Counted from the first letter of the stretch, positions 1 through 12,040 are shown. The stretch is 64,000 bases of DNA from Haberlea rhodopensis (GCA_907163345.1 CAJQUN010000513.1:124001-188000); one strand, 5' to 3'. Translations and numbers: made by a program. Notes: generated from the sequence alone by a model not told the origin.

Positions 1-516
1 CCCGGTATACAGGACCACTATGTGTGTCAGCGACCCTCTCGGCCTCAGCTCGGCAGTCCTGGCCAGTTGCTGCCCGCCCCGACCTCTTGAGGTACCTCCC
101 TGCCCCAGCTCGGAGGTTGCCCCAAGGATTATGGCCAAGGAGCGCGTAATAGGGCTCTGCTCGACCGACCTCTTGAGGTACCTCCCTGCCTCAGCTCGGA
201 GGTCGCCCCGAGGGTTATGGCCAAGGCTCTGATCGACCGACCTCTTGTGGTACCTCCCTGCCTCAGCTCGGAGGTCGCCCCAAGGATTATGGCCAAGGAG
301 CGCGTAATAGGGCTCTGCTCGAGAAAAACCATGGCCGCTGACCAGAGGTGGTCGTGCCCGGTGTCGATTCGGCCCGGGAGGCGAGCTTGAAGAGGACAAC
401 ACGGTATCCGTCCTGATGATTTCTCTTGTTGGGCTGTGAACGGGTCCTCAACTGACCGGGCCCAAATAAAGTTCCGGCCCCAAAACCTTCTGGGCCCCCC
501 AGGGATAGGGGTATCA
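1..516 (-). repeat. 3' LTR (partial) of the Tat element
   Basis: Positions 1-147 match 9688-9834, and the rest matches 36745-37031. The inner end is ...GGGGTATCA at 516, i.e. the element-sense LTR start TGATACCCC. A 72-bp internal unit (cgacctcttgaggtacctc...) occurs three times here (near 84, 165 and 237) but only twice in the 5' LTR, so the LTRs differ by one unit. The outer part of the LTR is outside the window. Confidence 0.88.
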
Positions 517-534
517 TCAGTATCCCTCCCAAGT
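517..534 (-). other. Polypurine tract of the Tat element
   Basis: The reverse complement reads CTTGGGAGGGATACTGA directly before the LTR start TGATACC. Its place and purine content fit the plus-strand primer site. Confidence 0.7.
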
Positions 535-766
535 CGAGCTAGAGTAGCGCTGTCTCGACTAAAGGGTTTATGACGAACTTTATTTACTCCTGACACCTTG
601 GTCCTCTGATTGGACAACTCTGGTCCCGGGGTCATAGCTGTCTTGCACCAAACCCTAGGAGGGGCTGTCAGGCCACGTGCCCTTATCTGGCGCTCCGACC
701 GTTCAGATTCCTTAATCCACACCGTTGGTTTGGGCCTGGCTCTCTCGGCCCACTCGCCATATCCTC

Positions 767-774
767 TATAAACA
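767..774 (+). promoter_or_regulatory. TATA box of the antisense gene
   Basis: TATAAACA lies about 100 bp before the ATG at 873, in sense orientation for the antisense gene. A pyrimidine-rich leader follows, so transcription would begin near 800. This placement suggests the gene has its own promoter independent of the LTRs. No experimental support is visible here. Confidence 0.55.
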
Positions 775-872
775 GAGGCTCTCGAGTCACTTTCATTCAC
801 TTGTGCTCTAGGTCGGATCAATCGTCTCTCATAAATCTTGTAAGTCAGCTCTGCCTTTTTTTCCTGTTCTTA

Positions 873-2881
873 ATGTCAAACTCCACATCTTCCACCTCTG
901 GTGCTCTCTTTCGTGGGGAGGACGAGGATGCCGAGGTGTCTGAGCTACCCAGCCCATCGGGTCGGAGGTCGGATGCTCCCGAGGGAAACATTCCCGAGGT
1001 GGCACCCCTCCGACAGGTCCCTCCTAGAATATTTGATCCTTCTCTCCCTACCTTTGAGGTTTTTGACTCGAGGAGTCTGACACAGGCTGGACTTCCTTGG
1101 TACGAGATTCTCGACTCAGGGGTTTCTCCCGATGCCGAGCACCTTCTCCGTACGTGATTTATCCCGCTGGACCACGACGTCCGGGTTCCTACTGCTGGCG
1201 AGCGTCCGCATCTCCCTCCGCCCGGGTACTTTCCCTTCTTCATGGAGCAACTTAAGAGCGGACTCCGCTTTCCTATCCCCCTTTCTTACCAGGAGTTCTC
1301 CCATTTTCACTGCGTTTCTCTGAGCCAACTCACCCCCAACTCCTACCAGAGCCTGGTCTCTGTCACCGTCCTCTTTCGATCCCTGGATCTGCCTTTCTCC
1401 CCTACCCTTCTTCATTATTTTTTTCAGGTTAAGAAAACCCAATCTCCCGGGGTGTTTTACTTTGGTGCCCGGACATTTTATAAGTTTTTAAATAACATCC
1501 CGAGCTCCCGTAAAGGATGGAAACAGACCTATTTTTTTGTTAAACCACCTCGACGCTGGGCCTGCCCGATGGCCTGGCGAGATTCCTTACCGCCCCCCCC
1601 GATCCTTGCCCAAAAAATACAAAGAAGACGTGTTCTTCCAAACAGTTATTTCAACCTTTGGGTTCGGCGTTTCGATTCAGCTGCCCTGATCAGGGAGGAC
1701 GTACTCAGGCGTTTTGGGCTGAGCTCCTATCCAGACGTTCCTGGTGGTACGTTCTTCCTATCTGGCCCCTGTTTATCGTACTTATCATGTTTCATATGTC
1801 TGACCTGAGCCCTTTCTTTTGCAGATAACATCTCTCTCCAGCAGCTGCTATCCACCATGGCGTCTCAGAAGAAAGCGGGAAAAAGGGGCGGCTGGGGCAG
1901 GCCCTTCGAGCCAACCCCCTAGCGCCCCAGTTGTCATTCCAACCCAACCATCTCTAGGGGCCAGCCCACCTCACGCTGAAGAGGTTAGGGAGGAAGCCGG
2001 CCTGCGGAAAATAAAAAGGGGTAAGGGTGCTGCCGGGGTCTCGATCCGGGAAGAAGTGGCTACTTCCCCGGTCATTCATGAGATTGACACCCCACCCAGC
2101 TCCCCCCCGAGCCATCAGTCCGTTGCTCCTGCCGACCCGGGTTCACCTGGGGTGCCAGTGGGTTATACTCGAGAGGTCAGCCTGATCAATTCGGCCCCTT
2201 CGGGTCTCCCTGCTCAAATCATGGAGTGCTTGACCTCTGCCGCTGATCAGCAAGTCCTGGCAGAGCTGAGGTGGAAACCCCTAGCAGAGGAAGGGGTATC
2301 TCGGGCCTTATCGGTAAGTACTTTTTAAAGTTGCCATGATTTTTCTTGCCGGATATAGAACTGAACCCCCACCCCTTTTTTTCTTTTCAGGGTCTAGTGA
2401 TGATGTGTGAAAGCATTGGTCGGGGCGCGAGCTACGGCCAGTCAGCCAGGGATGCGAGGAAAGCTGTGCGGGAAGCCAAGTCGGAGGCTGAGAATGCTAC
2501 TGCTAAGTCCGAGGCGGACACTGCAGAACTGGAATCTCACCGGACTTCGGTGACCCGGCTACGAGCTGACGTCGAGCAGCTCCGTGGTGCCCTGGTCGAC
2601 AAGGAGCAGGACTTGTCAGATGCCTTGGCCGAGCTGGGGAGGGTCAAGCCCGAGCTGGCCTCATATGTGGCTGGCGAACCAGCCCGTCGGGAGGCCTTTA
2701 TCAAATCCGAGGAGTTCACGCGCATGTTGGCTTCCAAAGCTTTCAAATTTTTGGACCTCGGTTTTGAGGGGTGTAAGGCCAATTCCAGGCAAAGGGCTTC
2801 CCGCCTAATGATCAGGACCCTGACGACTTCCTGGACCTCAAAGCGATTATTGCCAACATCCCTCCCGACTTCGTCAACTAG
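873..2881 (+). pseudogene. Antisense extra ORF of the Tat element (gypsy-type 'transposase' N-terminal domain plus coiled coil), decayed
   Basis: Three exons on the strand opposite to gag-pol. Exon 1 (873-1746) is one frame broken by a TGA at 1155-1157. After a Ser/Glu-rich start it has the conserved block with FPFF, LTPNS and PSSRKGWK that defines the 'putative gypsy type transposon' family (PF04195-like). Intron 1 (1747-1824) and intron 2 (2314-2390) are about 77 bp each with GT..AG ends and a pyrimidine tract. Exon 2 is Pro/Ser-rich, with a one-base frameshift at the A/G run near 1885. Exon 3 (2391-2881) encodes an Ala/Glu-rich coiled coil and the conserved FLDLGFEGC segment, then a second frameshift near 2790 before the usual C-terminus. 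Tat elements are known to carry such antisense ORFs; their function is unknown. I infer it was once expressed; this copy is dead. Confidence 0.8.
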
Positions 2882-3286
2882 ATCGACTTGTTTTTAATCC
2901 CCCGTGTATTTTTCTTACTTTGTTCTCCTTTGATGCTTGTATTATGTTTTGGACGTATCCCGTTGTAATGAAATTATTTTGGACTTTGACTGTTGTCTAG
3001 CCTCCTCGAAGCACCCCATTCAATTACTCGTAAGTTAGAAATTCTCTTTGATTGTAAATTTATCCCACCATAATAATTTAAAATAATCCTACGCATAGAA
3101 TTAAATACAACATAGGGCTGACATGTACTAACTCCAAAGATAATAAACCCATCGCACAACTCCTCCAATGATACGAGCTCGCGCGTAAATGAGTGCATGA
3201 CTCTCGTCTGGTCCGCACCCTGGTGTGGGTTATGCCATAAGGTGCCAGGGTCACATAAACCCGAGCTTAGGTGACCGGGTCGACCT
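2882..3286. other. Spacer after the antisense gene
   Basis: T-rich sequence with AATGAAA-like words near 2968 that could serve as the antisense gene's polyadenylation region. No ORF or repeat is recognised. It lies between the antisense gene and the tandem array. Confidence 0.4.
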
Positions 3287-4063
3287 TCATTTTTAATTTG
3301 TGCCAGAGCCTCATACACCTGGGCTTTAGTGACAGGGCTGACCCGTGCTTTTAATTTGTGTCAGGGCCTCATACACCTGGGCTTTAGTGACAGGGCTGAC
3401 CTGCACTTTTAATTTGTGCCAGGGCCTCATACACCTGGGCTTTAGGGACAGGGCTGACCTGCACTTTGTAATTTGTGTCAGGGCCTCATACACCTGGGCT
3501 TTAGCATGCAGGGCAGACCTGTGCTTTTAATTTGTGCCAGGGCCTCATACACCTGGGCTTTAGCATGCAGGGCGGACCTGTGCTTTTAATTTGTGACAGG
3601 GCCTCATACACATGGGCTTTAGTGACATGGCTGACCTGCACTTTTAATTGGTGCCAGGGCCTCATACACCTGGGCTTTAGCATGCAGGGCGGACATGTGC
3701 TTGTAATTTGTGACAGGGCCTCATACACCTGGGCTTTAGCATGCAGGGCGGACCTGTGCTTTTAATTTGTGACAGGGTTTCATACACCTGGGTTTTAGCA
3801 TACAGGGCGGAGCTGTGCTTTTAATTTGTGCCAGGGCCCCATACACCTGAGCTTTAGCATGCAGGGCGGACCTGTGCTTTTAATTTGTGCCAGGGCCTCA
3901 TACACCTGGGCTTTAGTGACAGGGCTGACCTGCACTTTTAATTTGTGCCAGGGCCTCATACACCTGAGCTTTAGCATGCAGGGCGGACCTGTGCTTTTAA
4001 TTTGTGCCAGGGCCTCATACACCTGGGCTTTAGTGACAGAGCTGACCTGCACTTTTAATTGGT
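3287..4063 (-). repeat. Tandem array of 58-60 bp units in the Tat 3' region
   Basis: About 13 units plus a partial one, each centred on ttaatttgtgccagggcctc followed by atacacctgggcttt. Two subtypes alternate irregularly: one with agtgacagggctgacctgca and one with agcatgcagggcggacctgt. The array lies between the pol stop (4139) and the antisense gene. The short ORFs across it are repeat translations, not genes. Tandem arrays at this position of Tat elements are known to seed satellite DNA. Confidence 0.95.
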
Positions 4064-4138
4064 GATATGCGATTTAAAGGAAAAGTTCACTAAATAATAG
4101 TGTTCATACATCGAATTGAAATAACAATAATAAAATAC

Positions 4139-7100
4139 CTAGGAATAATATTTTCTGAGGTGATATGCATTCCAAGGTCTTTTTAGAAGTCGGCCTTCGC
4201 CCTCCTCTAAGTAATACGATCCAGAACTCGGTCTTTGGACTATTTTGTATGGTCCCTCCCATCGGGGGTCCAACTTTCTCACCTCCCCTGCTGGGTTAAC
4301 CTTTTTGAGGACGAGGTCCCCCACTTGAAAATTTCGGGGTATCACCCTTTTGTTGTAGGCTTTGACTATTTTACTACGGTAAGCCTCCATCCTTATAGCA
4401 GCCCTTTCCCTTTTCTCATAGATCAAATCCAAATCCAGAGCCCTATGTTCCTCATTGTTGTCATCATAGGCTTGGACCCTGTCGGAGTTTTTCTGACCTC
4501 AGCTGGGAGCACGGCCTCCGTTCCATATACCATGTTGAAAGGCGTCTCTCCAGTTGGGATGCTAGTTGTAGTTCTGTAAGCCCACAACACACTCGGTAAC
4601 CCATCCACCCAATCCTTACCAGCCCCGTACAGTCTTGCCTTTAACGCTTGCACAATCAATCTGTTGGTGACCTCTGTCTACCCATTGCTCTGCGGGTAAC
4701 CCACCGATGTGAAGGCCTGTTCGATCTTCATTTCCTTGCACCAAGCCATCAACTTCTGCCCCTGGAACTGCCTCCCATTGTCTGATATCAATTTCCTGGG
4801 TACTCCGAAACGGCAAACTATGTTCTTCCACAGAAAGTCCAGCACATTCTCCTCGGCAATCTTGGCTAAAGGTTCGGCCTCGACCCATTTTGAGAAATAA
4901 TCCACAGCCACCAACAGAAATTTCTTTCACCTTGGGGCTATCGGGAAAGGTCCCACAATATCCAAACCACATTTATCGAAAGGGCAGGCCGACGTTACCG
5001 CTTTCATGAGCCTAGCTGGCCTTAACTGGAACTTACTGTTCCTTTCACAACCCTCACAAGTGACTACAGTCCTGATTGCATCATTCCTTAGGGTCGGCCA
5101 GAAGTATCCAGCAATGAGGGTCTTTCTGGCCAGAGCCAACCCCCCGAGATGGTCTCCACAGCATCCCTCGTGAATTTCCCTTGGCACATATTCTGCCTCC
5201 TCCATGCTCAGACATCGGAGCAGGGGTCCGGCAAAGGACCTCTTATATAACACATCCTCTATCAGAACAAACCGGAATGAATGCCTCTTCAACCGCCGGG
5301 CTTGGTTCTTATCAGCGGGTACCTCCAGCTTTCTCAAGTAGTTCAAAATCGGGGGCAATCCAACCTAAGACCTCGGGGGCCTCTGTCCTGGGCTGGGTTG
5401 ACGGAACCAACTCAGTTTGAAATATGAGCTCCCTCTGCGATAAAGGAACTAGGGATGTTGACCACTTGGAGAGCTCATCAGCTTCGTGATTATCCTCCCT
5501 AGGGATCTGCACTATGCTCCATTCCACGAAACTTTTCTGACATCTCATGTATAGCCTTCAAGTATTCTATCATCTTCTCGCTTTTGGCCTCGTAGTTCCC
5601 TTTCACCTGCTGAGTTGCCAGCTGTGAGTCCGAGTGAAGGATCACCCGGCTGGCACCGACCTCCTTCGCCAACCTCAGCCCAATCAGTATGGCCTCATAT
5701 TCCGCTTCATTGTTAGAAGCCCGGAAATCCAACCTGACAATGACCTTCATTTTTTCACCCGCAAGGGATATCAGAACAATCCCCACTCCACTGCCTTCAC
5801 TGTTTACTGCTCCGTCCACGTATACTTTCCATGGCTCTTCAGTCTCAACCTCTATCATTTCCGCGAGGAAATCTGATAAAGCCTGAGCTTTAATGGATGA
5901 CCGAGGTTGGTAAGTCACGTCGTACTCGCCGAGCTCGATTGTCCACTTCACTAATCTCCCCAATACGTCGGGCTGGGTCATTATCCTCCCCATGGGGCTA
6001 TTGGTTAGCACCGAGATGGAGTGGGACAAGAAGTAGGGTCTCAACCTTCTTGCGGTTATGACCAAAGCTAATGCCAACTTCTCAACCTCTGGATATCTGA
6101 GTTCCGCACCTCTCAGTGCATGGCAGACATAGTACACCGGCCTCTGGTCTGTGCCGTCCTGTTTTATCAGTACTGAACTAACAACACTCTCTGTAGCAGA
6201 CAAGTAAATCCATAATCGTTCACCGAGCTCAGGCTTTACCACGACGGGCAGCTCGGCCAGGTGCTTCTTCAAGTCAGCAAAAGCTTTCTCGCACACGTCG
6301 TCCCAATCAAACTTTTTCGCCTTTCTTAGTACTTGGAAGAAAGGGTAACTCCTATGAGCTGACCTGGAAATGAAACGAGCCAAGGATGCAATCCGCCCTG
6401 TCAGTTTCTGCACCTCTTTTATACTGCGAGGTGAGGTCATCTCTTGAATTGCTCTGACCTTTTCCGGGTTTACCTCGATCCCCCGCTCGGTTACCATGAA
6501 ACCCAAGAATTTCCCGCTCTTCACACCGAATAAGCATTTAGCCGGATTTAATTTCAGACAAAACCTGCTTAGCGTTGCAAAAGTTTCCTCCAAGTCGGGC
6601 AATGGGTCTGCCCGGCCCTTAGATTTTACCAAGATGTCATCCACATAAACCTCAATGTTCCTTCCCGCCTAGTTTTCAAACACTTTGTCCATCAACCTCT
6701 GGTATGTGGCCCCAGCATTCTTGAGGCCAAAAGGCATGACCACATAGCAGAATGTTCCATCCGATGTGATAAAACTGACCTTATCTTAGTCCTCTTTTGC
6801 CAAGGGTATTTGTTGATACCCTTGGTATGCGTCCATGAAACATAATAACTCGTACCCTGAGGTGGAATCTACCAACTGGTCGATCCGCGGTAGGGGGTAA
6901 CAGTCCTTGGGACAGGCTTTGTTCAAATTACGAAAGTCAATGCATATCCTCCATTTTCCCGCCGACTTTGGAACCAAAATCATGTTAGATAACCAGGTGG
7001 GGAACTGCACCTCCCGTATTTGACCAGCCTTCAGCAAGATCTGAACCTCGGCTCGAATAATTCTGTCTTTATCTGGTCCAAAATGCCTCTTCTTTTGCCT

Positions 7101-7652
7101 GGTTACTTTGACTTCCGGATTGACATATAACCTGTGCTGGGCTACTATGGGCAACACCCCTGCCAGCTCTGTCGGAGACCAGGAGAATATTCCGGCATGC
7201 TTGGACAGACATTCCGCCAAATCGCGCTTCAGGACGCTGTCCAGGTCGGACGCTACTCTTGTGGTTTTATCAGGCTGACCTGAGACTAACATAATTTCCT
7301 CCTCCCCGTCCCGCATCGCCTGCACCTCCTGCACCATTTGTACTCCCCTATCCTCCCGTCCTTCATCACCGCCCCTTCTGGATCTTTTCACCTCTACACT
7401 TGCAGTTTCAGCGTAGCATTTCTTGGATGAGGGCTGGTCTCCCCTGACTTCCCCCACTCTCTTTCCTATAGGGAAATTTATCTTTTGATGGAAGGTAGAG
7501 GCCACAACCCTGAATTCGTTCATAGCTGGCCTCCCCAGAATGATGTTGTAAGAAGACGAGGCCGCCACAATGGTGAATGTGATCAACCTCGTTTTCCTAT
7601 CCTCGTTAGACCCTAGGGAAAGGGGCAGGGAAATCTGACCGAGGGGGTACAC
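4139..7652 (-). pseudogene. pol: Tat pol: protease, RT, RNase H, second RNase H, integrase (broken)
   Basis: Read right to left. The protease end has the ILGRP flap motif (about 7530). RT has the IDFRNLNKACPKD and PLPRID motifs (6786-7000) and the catalytic YVDD near 6640. A connection/RNase H domain follows (5900-6350). A second RNase H-like domain begins at KVYVDGA with the NNEAEYEAI and HSDSQL motifs (5560-5830), the Tat-lineage signature. Integrase has the zinc finger with CEGCERN (4990-5260) and the core VAVDYFSKWVE and SDNGRQF (4690-4910), then the C-terminal GDLVLKK segment (4139-4430). In-frame stops occur near 6786, 6669, 4923 and 4675, and frameshifts near 5500-5550, 5312-5360 and 4423-4430. 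Polyprotein function is lost. Confidence 0.9.
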
Positions 7653-7746
7653 GGTGTGCCCAGCGAAGCCAAATAGGGGGTGTTGATTGGCTCGAAGTGA
7701 TATCCCCCCAAGTCCATTTGCCGAAAGGCTTCGTCAAACAACACAT

Positions 7747-9221
7747 TCACCGAACACCGCAAACCCCTCCTACACTCAGGGTCTCTCTCCTACTAGCAGC
7801 CTTCCTGGCTCTGTTAGAATCCCCATCCGTCGTGCCGCTCGAGATCATGTTGATGACTCCCCGGATTGGTGAGTCAACTCGGGTAGGTTTGACGTCATTT
7901 AGATTCCTCGGGGGTCCTCGAGCCCGTCCTCTACCACGAAACGGAGGCCGGATGTTAGTCCGTCCCCCTCTCCCTCTTGTCCATGACGGACCTCGACCTC
8001 TTCCCCGAGGAAGATTATCCCCTGGTGGGCAGGGTCGGGACAACAACTGATTGAACTAGGAACTGCTCTGTATTGCCTTCTCAAGTTCCTGATCAAAACG
8101 ATGTCAATCTTGAGTAGTGTGCCCGGTCACTTGGTGGAAGATGCAGTATTTCTCCGAGACCTCCTTCCCTGGCTCTACACTGGTCTGTGCTGGCTTTTGC
8201 AAGATCTGTTTGTCTTCACATATACGGACGGCCTCCTCCTTGGAGACTTTCAACGGCGTATATTGGGAAAAGCGGCCGAGTTGCGCCCCTTCCATGGGTC
8301 ATTTTTCGCCCTGGCTGAGCCGTTTTTCCCCAGTCCGCCGCACTTCCTTCCTCCTCAGTTGCTGGGCCTCTTCCACGTTAATGTACTTTTCCGCTCGGGT
8401 GAGAAGATCATCATATGTAACAGGAGGCTTCTTTACTAAGGATCGGAAGAAGTCTCCTCCTCTCAGGCCTTGGGTAAAGGCGCTGATCAGAATTTCCGCC
8501 GGGCAGGCCGGTATCTCGAGTATCACGGTGTTGAAGTTTTTCAAATACTCCCGCAGCGGCTCATCCTCCGCTTGCCTCATCTCGAACAGGCTCAGAGATG
8601 TCTTATTATATTGCTTGCTGCTGGATATTGGTGTAAGAACGCGGAGCTAAATCCTGCGAAGGAAGTAATGGAACCAGGCTCCAACTGGTTGAACCACTTC
8701 TGGGCCGACCTCACCAAAGTGGTCAGGAACACTTTGCACTTAAGACGGTCTGAGTAACAATTTAGCATGGCCGCGTTTTCAAACTGCCCAGGTGTTCTTC
8801 CGGGTCCGTACTCCCATTGTATTCCCCAGCATTGGGGGGTCGGAAATTATTTGGGAGCTCATCGTTTACTATTTCACCCGAGAAAGGGGTTCCTCTCGGA
8901 TAGAGGCACCCCCCATTCCCTTCTTCATCTTATGGACCTCGTCCTTCAGCTCCTCCACCTGCCCCTCTAGATCCGGGACAGTAGACACTTTAGGACGGGA
9001 AGTTGCTTCATCTGCTGGGAGCTTTCCCCGAGCATGCCCTCGGATGGACCTTCCTTTCTCCTCATGGTCTGTTCCACCGTAACTGCAATCAGTCGGGTGA
9101 GCTGTTCCAGTGTTAAAGCTCCCACTGTCTTGTTGACCCCGGACGGCGGTTGTTCCTCGCCATTGGTGGAGGCGTGATGCTCTCGGTTTTCCTCTACATC
9201 GGTTCTCCTTGTCCTCACCAT
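7747..9221 (-). pseudogene. gag: Tat gag (broken)
   Basis: The ATG at 9221 lies 25 bp after the PBS. The N-terminal part (8967-9221) is hydrophilic with a LTLEQLTRLI segment. The capsid-like part (8299-8580) has EPLREYLKNFN and the ALRGG-like FTQGLRGG motif typical of plant gypsy gag. The part at 8104-8295 has CIFHQVTGHTT, the degenerate zinc-knuckle-like CxxH region of Tat gag. An Arg/Gly/Pro-rich tail spans 7747-8046. These pieces lie in different frames with stops between them, so this is a pseudogene. The protein would form the virus-like particle shell in the cytoplasm. Confidence 0.75.
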
Positions 9222-9245
9222 CGTATCAACGTCCTTCGCATTCTT

Positions 9246-9263
9246 TTCCCACAGACGGCGCCA
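9246..9263 (-). other. Primer binding site of the Tat element
   Basis: The reverse complement reads TGGCGCCGTCTGTGGGAA, three bases inside the LTR end (..TAACA). The first bases match the 3' end of tRNA-Asp, as in Tat/Athila elements; the later bases diverge from it. Confidence 0.75.
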
Positions 9264-9266
9264 ATT

Positions 9267-9839
9267 TGTTACCTTCTTTTTTGGTTCGCTTTGATAACAA
9301 ATGAATTTATAGGGGAGAAGGGATGAGCTATTTCCTGAAATCACTGGATAGGCAGGAGCCTGGGAAAGTCTAACTGACTAAGAATCTCCGGCGATCAAAC
9401 TGGTGAATCCAGAGAGCCTTCTTGCTAACAATTCTCCTCTTTATAGGGGGAGGGTAGTCAGTGGTCCCGCCTTGCCTGGGGCTTTGGAGACAATGTCTGA
9501 TGCTGGGGGGAGTACCACAGACTGGGGACCACCTACCTCTGTTACCTACCTCGTATGACCTTCCTGCTTTTGTGATTCTCTGCATCCGGGGATATGCTTT
9601 TCGTACTCAAGGTACTTGACCATCCTCTGATTGGTTAGTGGGCCTAGCCTTTGCTTTAATAGGTGTCCGACTCCTGTAACCCCAGTCCCGGTATACAGAA
9701 CAACTATGTGTGTCAGCGACCCTATCGGCCTCAGCTCGGCAGTTCTGGCCAGTTGCTGCCCGCCCCGACCTCTTGAGGTACCTCCCTGCCCCAGCTCGGA
9801 GGTTGCCCCGAGGATTATGGCCAAGGAGCGCGAAATAGG
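9267..9839 (-). repeat. 5' LTR of the Tat element, inner segment
   Basis: Starts (plus strand) at tgttacc next to the PBS. Positions 9688-9834 match 1-147. It is interrupted at 9840 by the chromovirus and resumes at 36745. The last five bases, atagg, are the target-site duplication. Confidence 0.88.
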
Positions 9840-10385
9840 TGTAAGGCCTCTCTACCTTAACAGTGTAAAAAGAATATAAATAGGGCTAACATGCATTAAA
9901 GACAGTTTATGGTTCCGGTTATAGCCTTGAGCTAACAGGATTACAGGCCAAAAATAAAGCTAATTAATTACATTTCCAACAATGAATGTTAATACTATAG
10001 ATTTACACTACTCCTAGAGTAGAGACTATCCAAAAATCATGTATCCTAATTCCTTAATGCTCCTCGTATCTCACTGCCTCAACCCGGCCCATAGCCCTCC
10101 AAGGCCAAAAGATGTACCTACAGGAACAACTCACCATGAGCATATACATCACCATTCAACAAAATCCAAGCACAATAACATAATTAATTGCATGAGATAT
10201 ATTTGTATGTATGCTCCCTGATTACCACATTAGCACATTTTCATTGTTGTTCCTGTTTCATAAACTCATGCACAAAATCATTAGTCCATAATATAATGAT
10301 CGATACCACGTTCCAGTTATAACCACAATATTCCACATTAATCACTAGAAATGTGACTGTTCCGGTCCTGTTACAACAGCGGAAT

Positions 10386-10540
10386 TTTAGGACCCCTCGC
10401 TTCGACATATAGCGGCATCATATGATATCCCTCGCTTCGACAATGACAGCGGCATGTACATCGCTTCGACATGACAGTGGCAAATATCATATTACCATCG
10501 CTTCATATGACAGCGGCAAGTACCTCCCTCGCTCGTATAT
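10386..10540 (-). repeat. Hairpin cluster in the chromovirus 3' LTR
   Basis: Five successive units in which (plus strand) tcgcttcgacat-type arms are followed by agcggca. In element sense these are CCGCT ... AGCGA stems with 6-10 nt loops, the same stem words as in the arrays of elements A, B and C. The copy in the 5' LTR is at 35306-35450. Confidence 0.7.
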
Positions 10541-10892
10541 AACAACTACCGGAACAATCAAGCATTTCCAACCACATATGTATAAACACAATACTTGAGT
10601 CCACAATCATAATGCATCACCATTATCTCAATATATATCAACACATTTCGTAATCCACACTTGTCCACAATATATATAGCCAAAAGCGTAAGAACACATT
10701 TTACCGTCCGATGCCCGTACGTCTCACTACGTACCCTAGTCTCAAAAGTGGAGAAGTTGAAGAACATTATCTCCTTGAAGTTGTTGGTACCTGGGATGGT
10801 TCTACACAACCATACAAATCAATATTAGAAGCCAATTATAGTCCAATATCCAAAAATCCCAAAAAATATCAAAAAACACAATATTTTACATC

Positions 10893-11105
10893 TCGCGATC
10901 GATCGCCGCAAGGGCCCGATCGATCGCGAGATCATTCTGCCCGATGCCAAAAAATTTATCCTTCGACGATCGATCACCACATTTGGCGCGATCGATCGCC
11001 AGCCTCACCGATTGATCGCCCAAAAGTGGCGATCGATCGTCGAATGTTTCTGGAGCCTACTGGTTGCGCGCGATCGATCGCCAAAAACGGGCGATCGATC
11101 GCCGC
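10893..11105. repeat. GCGATCGATCGC palindrome cluster (chromovirus 3' LTR)
   Basis: About eight copies or one-mismatch variants of GCGATCGATCGC within 210 bp, separated by unrelated 8-45 bp spacers. In element orientation the cluster starts about 0.75 kb into the LTR. Confidence 0.95.
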
Positions 11106-11857
11106 TGTCTGTGTTGCGAGAAACACCATTTTTGCACCATAAATTCTTCACCAACCTCACCAACACTTATACCAACAAACCAAAAACATAAAAATACTTT
11201 AAACCTTCAATATACACCATTAACAACCAAAAATCCAACTCCCAACCAATACCAATAACAACCCAACACAAACCCATTTTAAAACTCAACATACCAAACC
11301 AAAAATGCAAAACTAAACACCATTAAAGTACCAAGGAGGTATCCATACCTCTTGGGGACTCAAAATCTCACAAATAATCCCCACAAATCAAGTTTTTTAA
11401 AGGATTTCTCCTCTCCTTGGAGCCAAAAATTGAAAATGGGAAGAGGTTTAGGGTTGGGAATGAAATTTGGGGATTTAAGAGTGATGGGTGAAGTGAAGTA
11501 AAGTGGGGGTATAGTGGGGTTATAAGGGTTATAATTAAATTTGTACCCCATTAATTAACATGATGTATAAAATACCCCAACATGGTATTTAAAAGCATTT
11601 TACAAAAATGCACCAAACTCCCAATAAATTCATGCTTCCCAAAATAATTGCCAACCAATACGATTAATTCATGTTAACACCCAATTTCCCAACATGCACA
11701 ACATGCACCGTGGAATGCACCCCCCGGCCACGCCTACCATATAACTAAGCATTTCAACCAGATAATTAATTCCAACACATGATTTAATTATCACCATAAT
11801 TAATCACATAAACATAATTAATGTCCAAATGCATATAATTATTTCGGGGGTATCACA

Positions 11858-11946
11858 ATACTCCCCTACTCACAAGATTTCGACCTCGAAATCGCATGCA
11901 CTTACCCAAAACGAAACTAAACATAAATCACATACCAGAAAATAGT
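11858..11946 (-). other. Chromovirus 3' end: pre-PPT hairpin, PPT and last pol codons
   Basis: Next to the LTR the reverse complement has a purine run, GAGTAGGGGAGTAT, the probable PPT. At 11876-11893 lies the palindrome GATTTCGAGGTCGAAATC, the conserved pre-PPT motif of this lineage. The right edge, atagt (11942-11946), is the Athila target-site copy; the original pol stop lies a few codons from this junction. Confidence 0.75.
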
Positions 11947-12040
11947 TGGTAGCGTTTATCGCGTACGCCCAAATTAACCCTCTCAAGTTAATAGCAATAA
12001 ATATGTAGCAGAGTGAGTAGGGATCGATCCACAGGGAAGT
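11947..12040 (-). repeat. 3' LTR of the Athila element, outer segment
   Basis: The sequence tttatcgcgtacgcccaaat here matches 28603 onward. It ends with gaagt (12036-12040), the LARD-A target site. The first bases (tggtagc) differ from the right copy, so the exact end is fixed mainly by the TSD. Confidence 0.8.

Larger units (their letters stand above)
9840..11857 (-). repeat. 3' LTR of the chromovirus
   Basis: 2018 bp. Pairs with 34742-36739. It contains a CGCT/AGCG hairpin cluster (10386-10540) and a GCGATCGATCGC cluster (10893-11105) with one more palindrome than the 5' LTR. The small ORFs within it have no recognisable domain. Confidence 0.92.

Noticed and set aside
3345..4065. Repeat protein encoded by the 58-60 bp array
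   Set aside because: The unit length is not a multiple of three in one subtype, the frames break, and both strands are open; this is satellite-like DNA.
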